DNA of 8,666 nt from DASRUP01 sp036397395. GTDB lineage: Bacteria > Patescibacteriota > Minisyncoccia > Minisyncoccales > UBA10102. Of this stretch, positions 1-5,639 are shown in pieces. The translations under genes and the position numbers were made by a program. How positions within the stretch are numbered: position 1 is the stretch's first letter; each line of letters opens with the position of its first letter. Where the stretch lies: assembly GCA_036397395.1 (NCBI GenBank), contig DASWIZ010000017.1, forward strand, positions 1-8,666. The letters are read 5' to 3'. Under the pieces are notes generated by a model. It was not told the origin of the DNA and did not search any database. It was given only the letters and a program-made list of their open reading frames with translations.

Positions 1-1569
1 CATCTCCGGACTCTTTTCGTCATCAAAACGCCGGACAAGACGGTCCACCACGGCAACGCGAAAAGAGGTATCGTACACCGTTTTTTGCGAAAGCGCTTGT
101 TTGTACGTGGCAAGCGACCGCGACGCGTCTGTCTGCTCTGCCCTTGCGCCTCGCACAATAAGAAGGGCCGCGTGCATGGGCTTAATGTTTATTTGCCACA
201 GAAGGGTGAGGGCAAAAATGAGATAGGAAAACAAAAGAAATAAACTAAACCCACGCTGTGTTTGAAGCCTGTGTGTGAAACCAGGTTTCTCTGCCCGGGT
301 TTCTCTGCCCGCGTGCACGAACGCCGCAAGCAGAAAGAACAAAATCAATGTTGATATCGTGTCAAACGCGAAAAGATTTTGCGTAAACGAACCCGCCAAA
401 AATGCCCAGATAGCGAAAACCGCGAACGGATGCCTCATCCTTGCCCGGTTTTTCCACGCAAGCCAGCCAAACGCGAAAAAAATGAAGAGGTAAGCGCCCC
501 CCCCCACGAGCCCGACCGTCGCAAGCAAGTGCAAAGGCTGGTTGTGCGCCCGATCAAAAAACGTATTCTCTCCTATGGCGATCACGTATTCTGGCTTAAA
601 AAACTTGTCGAACAAGATGACAAAAGACTCCGGACCCCATCCGAACAATGGCCGCTCTTTGAACGCGTCAAAAGCCACGGTCCACCCTACGAGCCGCGAC
701 TGCAGTTCTCCGATCGGAAAATGAGTCGCACGCTGAATAATCCTCCACTCCTGCGCCGCGGGAATGCTCACCAACACAATTCCCGCCAGCACAAGCCCCA
801 GCAGAACAAAAACGCCGATTTTCAAAACGAGGCGCCTGTTCGCCCCAGCAAAGAAAAGAACAGAACCGAAAAACACCGCAAGCCCTAATCCCAAACCAAC
901 CCACGCTCCCCTCGTGCCAGACAGAATAAGCGCTGCCAAGCCCAAGGCAACTGCCGCGCTGACCGCGAATCGAACAACCCGCTTTTTTTCCTCCAAAAAC
1001 AGAAGCAAACCAATAAACAGGAAAAGGGTAAGGTAACCCCCGAAAAACACAGGATTTGCAAGCGTGGAAGAAACCCTGCCCGGATCAACCATATATACAA
1101 AAGGCAGAGAAATATGAAACGCCTGCAACAAGCCGAGCACGGAAGCGATTGCTCCTGCTCCCACCACACCCCGAAACAGCCAAAGCCATTCTGCTTTTTT
1201 AGACAATACGCCGCTCAAAATAAAAAAGAATACGAGCAGATGGAAGTAGAAAATAAATCCTTCTGTCCGGTAGGCGTCCCCCCAAAAACTTTGGCTAAAA
1301 TGAATACCGAACACGCTTGCCAACAGCACGGCTCCCACAAAAGCGGTTAACGCCCAGGCCAAAACCGAAAACCGCGGCATATACTCCCGCGGATTGCGCC
1401 ACAGCAAAAAGATATAAAAAATGAACGCAATCTCGACTAAAGCGCGGAAAAACAGGGCTTTTGGCCACAAAGAAAACGTAAGCCCGAACGGCCCCATCAC
1501 CAGCGGCTCCAGCAAAATCAGCCCCACCGCAATCCGCGCACCCCACAGCAAAAATCTGTCGATATTCAT
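1..1569 (-). CDS. O-antigen ligase / Wzy-type polymerase family membrane protein (3' end outside window)
   Basis: The reading frame is open from the ATG at 1569 to the window edge (523 codons, no stop), so the gene is partial at its C-terminus. The product is strongly hydrophobic, with roughly ten or more membrane helices. It shows two features typical of the Wzy_C/O-antigen ligase family (PF04932): SGTRGAW at about residues 217-223 and an AHNQPLHLL loop with His342-Asn343. Such proteins transfer or polymerise lipid-linked glycans on the outer face of the cytoplasmic membrane. After the last visible helix (about 441-460) a soluble tail begins (ATYKQALSQKTVYD), which resembles the start of the TPR-like tail I recall in Parcubacterial homologues. 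The start is supported by AGGAGGG 5 nt upstream. The upstream gene stops 1 nt before this ATG, so the two are probably translationally coupled. Oddities are a G9 tract (residues 355-358) and a palindrome-derived KPGFTH insert (428-433) in a loop between helices. Ligase versus polymerase cannot be decided here. Confidence 0.85.
   Translation of the reverse strand, partial: MNIDRFLLWGARIAVGLILLEPLVMGPFGLTFSLWPKALFFRALVEIAFIFYIFLLWRNPREYMPRFSVLAWALTAFVGAVLLASVFGIHFSQSFWGDAYRTEGFIFYFHLLVFFFILSGVLSKKAEWLWLFRGVVGAGAIASVLGLLQAFHISLPFVYMVDPGRVSSTLANPVFFGGYLTLFLFIGLLLFLEEKKRVVRFAVSAAVALGLAALILSGTRGAWVGLGLGLAVFFGSVLFFAGANRRLVLKIGVFVLLGLVLAGIVLVSIPAAQEWRIIQRATHFPIGELQSRLVGWTVAFDAFKERPLFGWGPESFVILFDKFFKPEYVIAIGENTFFDRAHNQPLHLLATVGLVGGGAYLFIFFAFGWLAWKNRARMRHPFAVFAIWAFLAGSFTQNLFAFDTISTLILFFLLAAFVHAGRETRAEKPGFTHRLQTQRGFSLFLLFSYLIFALTLLWQINIKPMHAALLIVRGARAEQTDASRSLATYKQALSQKTVYDTSFRVAVVDRLVRRFDDEKSPEM
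272..310. repeat. Degenerate second-type palindrome plus 14-bp tandem repeat in the ligase gene
   Basis: Positions 272-288 repeat the first 17 bases of the 2679-2701 palindrome. The right arm then diverges into a direct repeat: 283-296 and 297-310 match at 13 of 14 positions (GGGTTTCTCTGCCC). The coding frame stays open and reads RETRAEKPGFTH in a loop between membrane helices. Confidence 0.75.
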
Positions 1570-1570
1570 A

Positions 1571-2776
1571 CTATCCCTCCTCTACTGCCTGCAGCGTTAC
1601 GTCTGCGGTCTGCAGGCCGGTTTCGGTCGTGGTCGTGGGCACTTCGATCTCTAAGTCCAAAGCACGGGTCGCCCCGGCGGCCACAGTTTCTGCAAAAAGC
1701 GTGTAGGAATTCGTAAGGGCCTGCAGGGCGGCGCCGGAATCGTCTGACGCGAACCGGTGCACAAACTCCTCGGTTAAACTTCCGCCCGTTGGCGCAAGAT
1801 CCCAAGAATCTGTGGTGGCTCCTTTGATATTGATGAGTATGGTAACATCCCCGTTGTTTTCCACCACCTGCCGGTCGCTGCCGCCGCTCACGGTAAACGT
1901 GTCTTGCGTGGCTCCGGCGGCCAGCGTGCCGTACGAAACCGTTCCATCGTCCACGGTAATCGACACATTCGCCGGCGCAGAATGAGTCATGGTAAAAACA
2001 ATGTTGTCCATTAAATTCCGTGAATCAGAATTATTCTCATTTCCGGTCGCAGTCAACATATACGCGCGAACCGTTATGGTTGTGTCAGACGCCTGCTGGT
2101 CAGAATCAATGTCTTTGGCCCCATCCGTGTCGCGCGGGCTCCACGACGCGCTGGGCGCGCCCGGGTCAAACGCCGTTTCCAAATCCGCATCGGGGTCGGT
2201 TATGTTGACGGAATTCGTAGAGTCATAAATCATAAGTCCGATGGATTGAACCGCGGCGGAGGTTTCAGTAGGATGGCTGTAATCAAATTTTCCGTCAACT
2301 TGAGTAACGGTGTTTCCGGCGGGGATGCTTAAGCTTTCCCATGTGAATGTTTTTGAAAAATACCCTTCGCACGACCCGTTCTTTTTGTTCGTTATATCGC
2401 TAAACGCGGAACCGGCGAGATTGCCGTCGGTACCGTCAAACCCCTGCGTAAAAGCCGGGCCCGCGCAGCCAGATACCCCCGTCCATGACCACCCGTTTAT
2501 ATCGGAAGCCCATGATTCAACTGTAGTAACTTGCGTATCTGCCCGGGCTTCCTGAACTTTTGGAGGAAACGGCGGGTTGTGCCAAATCTGCGGCCAGCCG
2601 GAAAACACCCATGTTCCGCACACAATGAATACCAAACAAAACACCAAAACATCCCGCGCCAGACGAGACAAACCAGAATGTGTGAAACCAGGTTTCACAC
2701 AAAACTTGCCGTTCTTTTTTCGCAATAAGTCGCTCAAGTAAAATTCCATCTGGTATTTTTTCCGAGGCCAAGGCAT
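1571..2776 (-). CDS. Membrane-anchored exported beta-rich protein of unknown function
   Basis: This is a 401-residue protein that I do not recognise by name. It has a basic cytoplasmic N-terminus (about 1-42), one hydrophobic helix (about 43-60), then an exported region rich in Thr, Ser, Gly, Asp and Asn. The exported part looks like two beta-sandwich modules. The first (about 80-265) has two cysteines (104 and 136) that could pair. The second (about 270-398) starts SITVDDGTVSYGTLAAG and resembles repeat-like surface-protein modules I recall from Parcubacteria. The frame is open upstream to a TTG at 2800, but that extension overlaps the -10 promoter hexamer, so the ATG at 2776 is preferred; ATG 2749 is a weaker alternative. 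The gene leads a two-gene unit with the O-antigen ligase-like gene, which suggests a cell-surface or glycan-related role (inference). Residues 27-33 (VKPGFTH) are encoded by a perfect palindrome. Confidence 0.8.
   Translation of the reverse strand: MPWPRKKYQMEFYLSDLLRKKNGKFCVKPGFTHSGLSRLARDVLVFCLVFIVCGTWVFSGWPQIWHNPPFPPKVQEARADTQVTTVESWASDINGWSWTGVSGCAGPAFTQGFDGTDGNLAGSAFSDITNKKNGSCEGYFSKTFTWESLSIPAGNTVTQVDGKFDYSHPTETSAAVQSIGLMIYDSTNSVNITDPDADLETAFDPGAPSASWSPRDTDGAKDIDSDQQASDTTITVRAYMLTATGNENNSDSRNLMDNIVFTMTHSAPANVSITVDDGTVSYGTLAAGATQDTFTVSGGSDRQVVENNGDVTILINIKGATTDSWDLAPTGGSLTEEFVHRFASDDSGAALQALTNSYTLFAETVAAGATRALDLEIEVPTTTTETGLQTADVTLQAVEEG
1575..1581 (-). promoter_or_regulatory. Strong Shine-Dalgarno for the ligase gene
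   Basis: AGGAGGG on the minus strand ends 5 nt before the ATG at 1569 and lies within the last codons of the preceding gene. It fixes the start and is the only clear Shine-Dalgarno sequence in the window. Confidence 0.85.
2679..2701. repeat. Second-type palindrome inside the exported-protein gene
   Basis: This is a perfect 23-bp inverted repeat with 11-bp arms TGTGTGAAACC and its complement around a central A. It is read in frame as VKPGFTH in the cytoplasmic N-terminal segment of the 1571-2776 gene. The sequence TGTGTGAAACCAGGTTT is shared exactly with position 272-288 in the ligase gene. Confidence 0.85.
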
Positions 2777-2782
2777 TGCGTT

Positions 2783-2810
2783 ATTATACCAAAACAGCAA
2801 AACTCTTCAA
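2783..2810 (-). promoter_or_regulatory. Extended -10 promoter of the exported-protein gene, giving a leaderless mRNA
   Basis: On the minus strand, TTGAAG (2810-2805), a 16-nt spacer and TATAAT (2788-2783) are present, with TGG just before the hexamer forming an extended -10. Only 6 nt separate the hexamer from the ATG at 2776. Initiation at the usual distance would therefore start at or next to the A of the ATG. This also argues against the upstream TTG start at 2800. Confidence 0.75.
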
Positions 2811-2830
2811 TAAAAACTCTGTAATCCAAA

Positions 2831-2857
2831 CAAAAGCAGGGACAGTCCCTGCTTTTG
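2831..2857. repeat. REP palindrome downstream of RAYT
   Basis: This is a perfect inverted repeat: 13-bp arms CAAAAGCAGGGAC and its exact complement around a single central A. It begins at the base adjoining the RAYT stop codon (TAG at 2858-2860). On the minus strand the hairpin is followed by TTTGTTTGG, so it may also work as an imperfect terminator for the transposase gene. It lies about 20 nt upstream of the -35 element of the next gene. Confidence 0.9.
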
Positions 2858-3583
2858 CTACTCCATAATTTCAGGTCCAAGTTCTCCTCCCAGTTTTGCC
2901 TTGCGCGCCTTCAACTTAATCCACTCCTCAACTGCGCCTCGGCATTTTTCCTCTCCTCCATAAAAATTAAGGAAAAACTCGCGTTGTGTTGTTTCTGGAA
3001 ACATTTGCCTGCCAAGGTAATCGTGATAGCTTGACCAACGGTATTCTTCCAGCCAGGCAAGTGCCCGTTTCTCGTCTCTAACTTGAAAATCTTTCCAGAG
3101 AGGTTCTTTCAGCTCAACTGGATTTGTGTGAACATACACAAATGTCGTATAAAGCTGCTCGTCATTTTTAATTGGCACTGCTTTATAGCGAGACTGAAAC
3201 AACGAACCTACTCTTTCATACTGCTTGTTAAAATATGTTGAATATCCACCCATTTTGCGCATAAACGAAGAAATGCCGTTTGGCATAATCTCGCGCATAA
3301 TAAGATGATAGTGATTGGGCATCAGCGCAAAAGCCAAAAGTTCCACAATACGCTGTTTTGTTTTGCTCCGCGCGTTGTCCAGTCGCTCCCCAAAAGCAGG
3401 GACTGTCCCCGCTTTTGCCAACAGTTCCCATAATCTCGCAGACTCCTCGCTATTAAAAAATTCCAATCCGAAAATAAAACGGCTGTAATCCTGATTCTTT
3501 AAGAAAATTCTCCGCTTCTCTACTCCTCGATTTACGACATGATAGATATTGCCTATTTCGAATTGACGTGGACCGCGCGGCAT
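2858..3583 (-). CDS. REP-associated tyrosine transposase (RAYT, Y1/HUH family)
   Basis: This 241-residue protein is a single-domain Y1 transposase of the IS200/TnpA-REP type. Visible motifs are YHVVNRG near the N-terminus (14-20), the HUH metal site His91-Tyr92-His93 in LMPNHYHLI, and FVYVHTNP, where Tyr150 is the expected nucleophile. Such enzymes cut and rejoin single-stranded DNA at REP hairpins and are usually single-copy and domesticated. Flanking palindromes with CAAAAGCAGGGAC arms fit this pairing exactly. Residues 57-64 (KAGTVPAF) are encoded by another copy of the same REP, in frame, in the variable loop between the N-terminal strand and the HUH motif. An extended -10-like TATAAT lies 8 nt upstream of the ATG and there is no Shine-Dalgarno sequence. 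A few lines counted by hand are nearer 40-45% G+C, against about 52% in nearby genes, consistent with acquisition. The core motifs are intact, so the enzyme may be active. Confidence 0.93.
   Translation of the reverse strand: MPRGPRQFEIGNIYHVVNRGVEKRRIFLKNQDYSRFIFGLEFFNSEESARLWELLAKAGTVPAFGERLDNARSKTKQRIVELLAFALMPNHYHLIMREIMPNGISSFMRKMGGYSTYFNKQYERVGSLFQSRYKAVPIKNDEQLYTTFVYVHTNPVELKEPLWKDFQVRDEKRALAWLEEYRWSSYHDYLGRQMFPETTQREFFLNFYGGEEKCRGAVEEWIKLKARKAKLGGELGPEIME
3391..3417. repeat. REP palindrome inside the RAYT coding sequence, in frame
   Basis: This 27-bp element has the same left arm as the flanking copies and a right arm GTCCCCGCTTTTG, giving 12 of 13 paired positions. Its length is a multiple of three, and it is read as KAGTVPAF within the transposase without a stop. 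Confidence 0.9.
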
Positions 3584-3591
3584 ATACTTCT

Positions 3592-3597
3592 ATTATA
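3592..3597 (-). promoter_or_regulatory. -10 hexamer of the RAYT gene
   Basis: TATAAT on the minus strand lies 8 nt before the RAYT ATG at 3583, which implies a leader of 0 to 2 nt. No good -35 is visible. At that spacing the sequence falls at the edge of the REP array (3615 onward), so the REP may supply or overlap the upstream promoter region. Confidence 0.6.
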
Positions 3598-3614
3598 CAC
3601 CAATCCACGGTAAA

Positions 3615-3676
3615 CAAAAGCAGGGACTGTCCCCGCTTTGCTTGTCCCCGCTTTGCTTGTCCCCGCTTTGCTTTTG
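3615..3676. repeat. REP palindrome expanded into a 15-bp tandem array upstream of RAYT
   Basis: A REP left arm (CAAAAGCAGGGAC, 3615-3627) is followed by three tandem copies of the right half. The first is 3626-3640 (13 of 15 matches); 3641-3655 and 3656-3670 are identical CTTGTCCCCGCTTTG units. The array ends with CTTTTG and a run of seven T (3677-3683). On the plus strand this resembles an intrinsic terminator, although no plus-strand gene is seen. On the minus strand it separates the matrixin stop from the RAYT promoter. Confidence 0.85.
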
Positions 3677-3702
3677 TTTTTTTAGCTAATCTGCCTTAAA
3701 AC

Positions 3703-4527
3703 CTAGTAAAGGTTGCCTATACCCGCAATGTCGCCCTCATGCAAATCACGCTTTATAATTTCACCCTCACTGGCATACCTGTGCATTGTCTCTAATGTAC
3801 AGCTAATATCGGGGTGGCCCATGCCCATTGCATGTCCTAACTCGTGCATGGCAATGTTCTGAAAGTCCATTTTCCCAGCCTCGCCGGTTTCTGACCAGTC
3901 AAAGTCTTGATCGTCGTATACCATATCCCACTCTACCAGCTCGCGAGCGAATGGAGGGCCGCTAAAAATTCCCCAGGTAATGGTAACGCCAATAACGCCG
4001 TCCTCTGCAATATCTGCAAAGTACACTTCGTTCACTCCGTCTGGAGAATTCATATCTGCTTCAAGAACCGCGGCTGTACTGGAACCAAAGCCCAGAATAT
4101 CTGCGTTTGCCGCTGCCTCCCAGCTGGCAATACTGTTTGCCAAAGTGCTTACAACAAAAGCATTGCCCAAGTCTTCTGTGCCTGGATTTACAATCCAGGG
4201 CTCAATAGTTTTCCATTTGGCGTCTTTTGCCAAATAGGCATAGCAAGAACTCGGGGTGTCGCCACCGCCTCCACCGCCGCCCGGTCCGCCCGAATGGCCG
4301 TCTCGATGGTGTAACGCAACAATTCCTTCCACTACTCTGCCGTCTGGCGCAACGGCCAACCCAAGCGAGTATATGCCAGGCGCTATTTCTACTGCATGCG
4401 CCGGCAGGCTTACTGTTTTCCCAGCCGGATCTTCAGCAACTACCATTTCGGGCGGCGTTGCTTCAACCGGTACAGCTGCTGCCACGAACCCCGCAACAGC
4501 AACAAAAGCAACTATATTTTTTATCAT
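3703..4527 (-). CDS. Secreted matrixin-type zinc metalloprotease
   Basis: This 274-residue protein has an N-terminal signal peptide (about 1-23, hydrophobic core NIVAFVAVAGFVAAAV, then VEATPP). A propeptide-like segment follows (about 24-78), then a glycine-rich linker (80-89) and a C-terminal metzincin catalytic domain. The zinc site is HELGHAMGMGH: His228, Glu229 (general base), His232 and His238, fitting HExxHxxGxxH. The Met-turn is in ETMHRYASEGE (Met248), and DIAGIGNLY closes the domain as in matrixin-like proteins (PF00413). Cys95 and Cys243 are the only two cysteines and could form a disulfide. The protein is expected outside the cytoplasmic membrane. The gene stands alone, with its own promoter about 20 nt upstream and a REP array after its stop. 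There is no clear Shine-Dalgarno sequence. Substrate is unknown. Confidence 0.9.
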   Translation of the reverse strand: MIKNIVAFVAVAGFVAAAVPVEATPPEMVVAEDPAGKTVSLPAHAVEIAPGIYSLGLAVAPDGRVVEGIVALHHRDGHSGGPGGGGGGGDTPSSCYAYLAKDAKWKTIEPWIVNPGTEDLGNAFVVSTLANSIASWEAAANADILGFGSSTAAVLEADMNSPDGVNEVYFADIAEDGVIGVTITWGIFSGPPFARELVEWDMVYDDQDFDWSETGEAGKMDFQNIAMHELGHAMGMGHPDISCTLETMHRYASEGEIIKRDLHEGDIAGIGNLY

Positions 4528-4547
4528 AAGAATATCTATTACTCTTT

Positions 4548-4577
4548 ATTATAAAGCGACTTTCCTTTCTCTGTCCT
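4548..4577 (-). promoter_or_regulatory. Promoter of the matrixin gene
   Basis: AGGACA (4577-4572), an 18-nt spacer and a perfect TATAAT (4553-4548) lie on the minus strand. The hexamer ends 20 nt before the ATG at 4527, leaving a short leader of about 13 nt with no Shine-Dalgarno sequence. It indicates that the gene is transcribed separately from the upstream operon. Confidence 0.55.
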
Positions 4578-4579
4578 AT

Positions 4580-4606
4580 CAAAAGCGCAAAGCCCTGTCA
4601 ATGGGC
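4580..4606 (-). terminator. Weak hairpin terminator candidate after the operon
   Basis: Directly after the TAG of the SH3b-CAP gene, the minus strand has GCCC, a 7-nt loop and GGGC, followed by TTTGCGCTTTTG. The 4-bp stem is short and the T-tract interrupted, so termination would be partial. Position between the operon end and the matrixin promoter supports the role. Confidence 0.35.
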
Positions 4607-5632
4607 CTACTCCGATAAGCTGGCGTAATGGAACGCCGCGTACATTTGGTATGTGCCGTTTCCCGCAGGGTCGAAATAAAAGCCGGATCCCACGCTGTTC
4701 CAATCTGGGTGGTACACCGTGCGGTAGTGCGGCCCGTTGTTCTCTGAAATAAACGACTGCAATATGGCGTCGAGCCCGGCTTTTGCCTCTTGCATAGTCG
4801 CGTATACGGCGTGGCGGCCAATGTTTTCGGTAAAGTAATTGGTTTGCCAGCCGTTTGGCGCGTAGCGCTCGGCAAAAAGAATACTTTGCCGTTCTGCCCA
4901 GTCGTGCATGGAAGAACCGTCCACCCTGGTATGCGTAAGCTGTTTTTGCGCACCCATATAATCTGCCCATGCTGCCGCCGTTTCAACAAGTTTGTCGGCA
5001 ACCACTAATTCCCGCAGCCCTTGCGCTTTTCGCAACGCGTTTACTTTAGAAAGCCAGTAGATGTTTAGTTCGGCCGTGTCTATGCTTGCGGGAACAACGC
5101 CAACCTGTTGCGAGCTTACAAGCGTTGCAACCGGAACTGTTTCTTGCGTTTTCTGTACCAGCCACCCGGCAATCCAGCCGGTTTTTCCTGCCTGCGTTCG
5201 CACCTGGTACCACTCGCTGTCTTCCAAAAGAATGTCTACTTTAGATCCCTTTGGAATTACCTCCAAAATTGCTTGCATGGGACCTACGCGCAAGTTGGAG
5301 TTGAGTTGTACGATGCCGTATGATTTTTCGGGTTCAACGTCCAACACTGGCGCAACGGAATCCACCAGCCACGACACTATCCAGCCTACCACCTTATCGT
5401 CGTGCGCGATTAAGTTCCACCCATTTCCCCGCACCACTACCTGTACCTGCGTTCCCTGGGGCAACGTTTGCGCGATGTTTCCCTGCTGTATATACGGCGT
5501 ACTGCGAATATTGGAAGTGCGGTTAAGCGCGCCAACGGGTGCTCCCCCGAAAACTTGCGCGTTTGTTTCCATGGGCGGGAAAACCGCGGCCGCGAAAAAC
5601 AAAAAAAGAAAAATGTGTTGTTTATGTCGCAT
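4607..5632 (-). CDS. Secreted SH3b-SH3b-CAP/SCP domain protein
   Basis: This 341-residue protein has a signal peptide (about 1-25, FLFLFFAAAVF core, cleavage plausible after TNA). Two bacterial SH3 domains follow (about 36-91 and 104-160); each has the N-R-S/V-x-P entry (NIRSTP, NLRVGP) and the GW-W-LV exit (GWIVSWLV, GWIAGWLV). A CAP/SCP domain (PF00188) spans about 188-337. In the CAP domain, LTHT (His234), TENIG (Glu269) and GPHYRTVYHPDWNSVGSG (His302) match the usual cavity His and Glu residues. SH3b domains commonly bind cell-wall peptides, and bacterial CAP proteins are secreted with mostly unknown chemistry. It is the last gene of a four-gene operon, 7 nt after the DUF2914 gene, which suggests an envelope role with the M14 proteins (inference). 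No Shine-Dalgarno sequence is visible. Confidence 0.9.
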   Translation of the reverse strand: MRHKQHIFLFLFFAAAVFPPMETNAQVFGGAPVGALNRTSNIRSTPYIQQGNIAQTLPQGTQVQVVVRGNGWNLIAHDDKVVGWIVSWLVDSVAPVLDVEPEKSYGIVQLNSNLRVGPMQAILEVIPKGSKVDILLEDSEWYQVRTQAGKTGWIAGWLVQKTQETVPVATLVSSQQVGVVPASIDTAELNIYWLSKVNALRKAQGLRELVVADKLVETAAAWADYMGAQKQLTHTRVDGSSMHDWAERQSILFAERYAPNGWQTNYFTENIGRHAVYATMQEAKAGLDAILQSFISENNGPHYRTVYHPDWNSVGSGFYFDPAGNGTYQMYAAFHYASLSE

Positions 5633-5639
5633 ATGTTTG

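Larger units (their letters stand above)
2831..3676 (-). mobile_element. REP-RAYT unit: transposase gene with flanking and internal REP palindromes
   Basis: The transposase gene is bracketed by palindromes of one family at 2831-2857 and 3615-3676, with a third copy inside the gene at 3391-3417. All have a CAAAAGCAGGGAC left arm on the plus strand. This matches the known pairing of RAYT genes with their cognate REP hairpins. Whether the whole segment moves as a unit or only the REPs move cannot be told from one copy. No target-site duplication was identified. Confidence 0.6.

Noticed and set aside
379..888. Plus-strand open frame of 169 codons
   Set aside because: It is antisense to the clearly recognisable O-antigen ligase-like gene, rich in Lys/Arg/Pro, with no motif and no ribosome binding site.
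2777..2800. TTG start for the exported-protein gene
   Set aside because: The TATAAT and TGG of the extended -10 lie inside this extension, so it is promoter and not coding sequence.
3626..3670. Tandem 15-bp repeats as a CRISPR-like array
   Set aside because: The units abut with no spacers and derive from one half of a REP palindrome.
4256..4290. GC-rich trinucleotide repeat as a regulatory repeat
   Set aside because: It is simply the codons for the glycine-rich linker of the matrixin protein.
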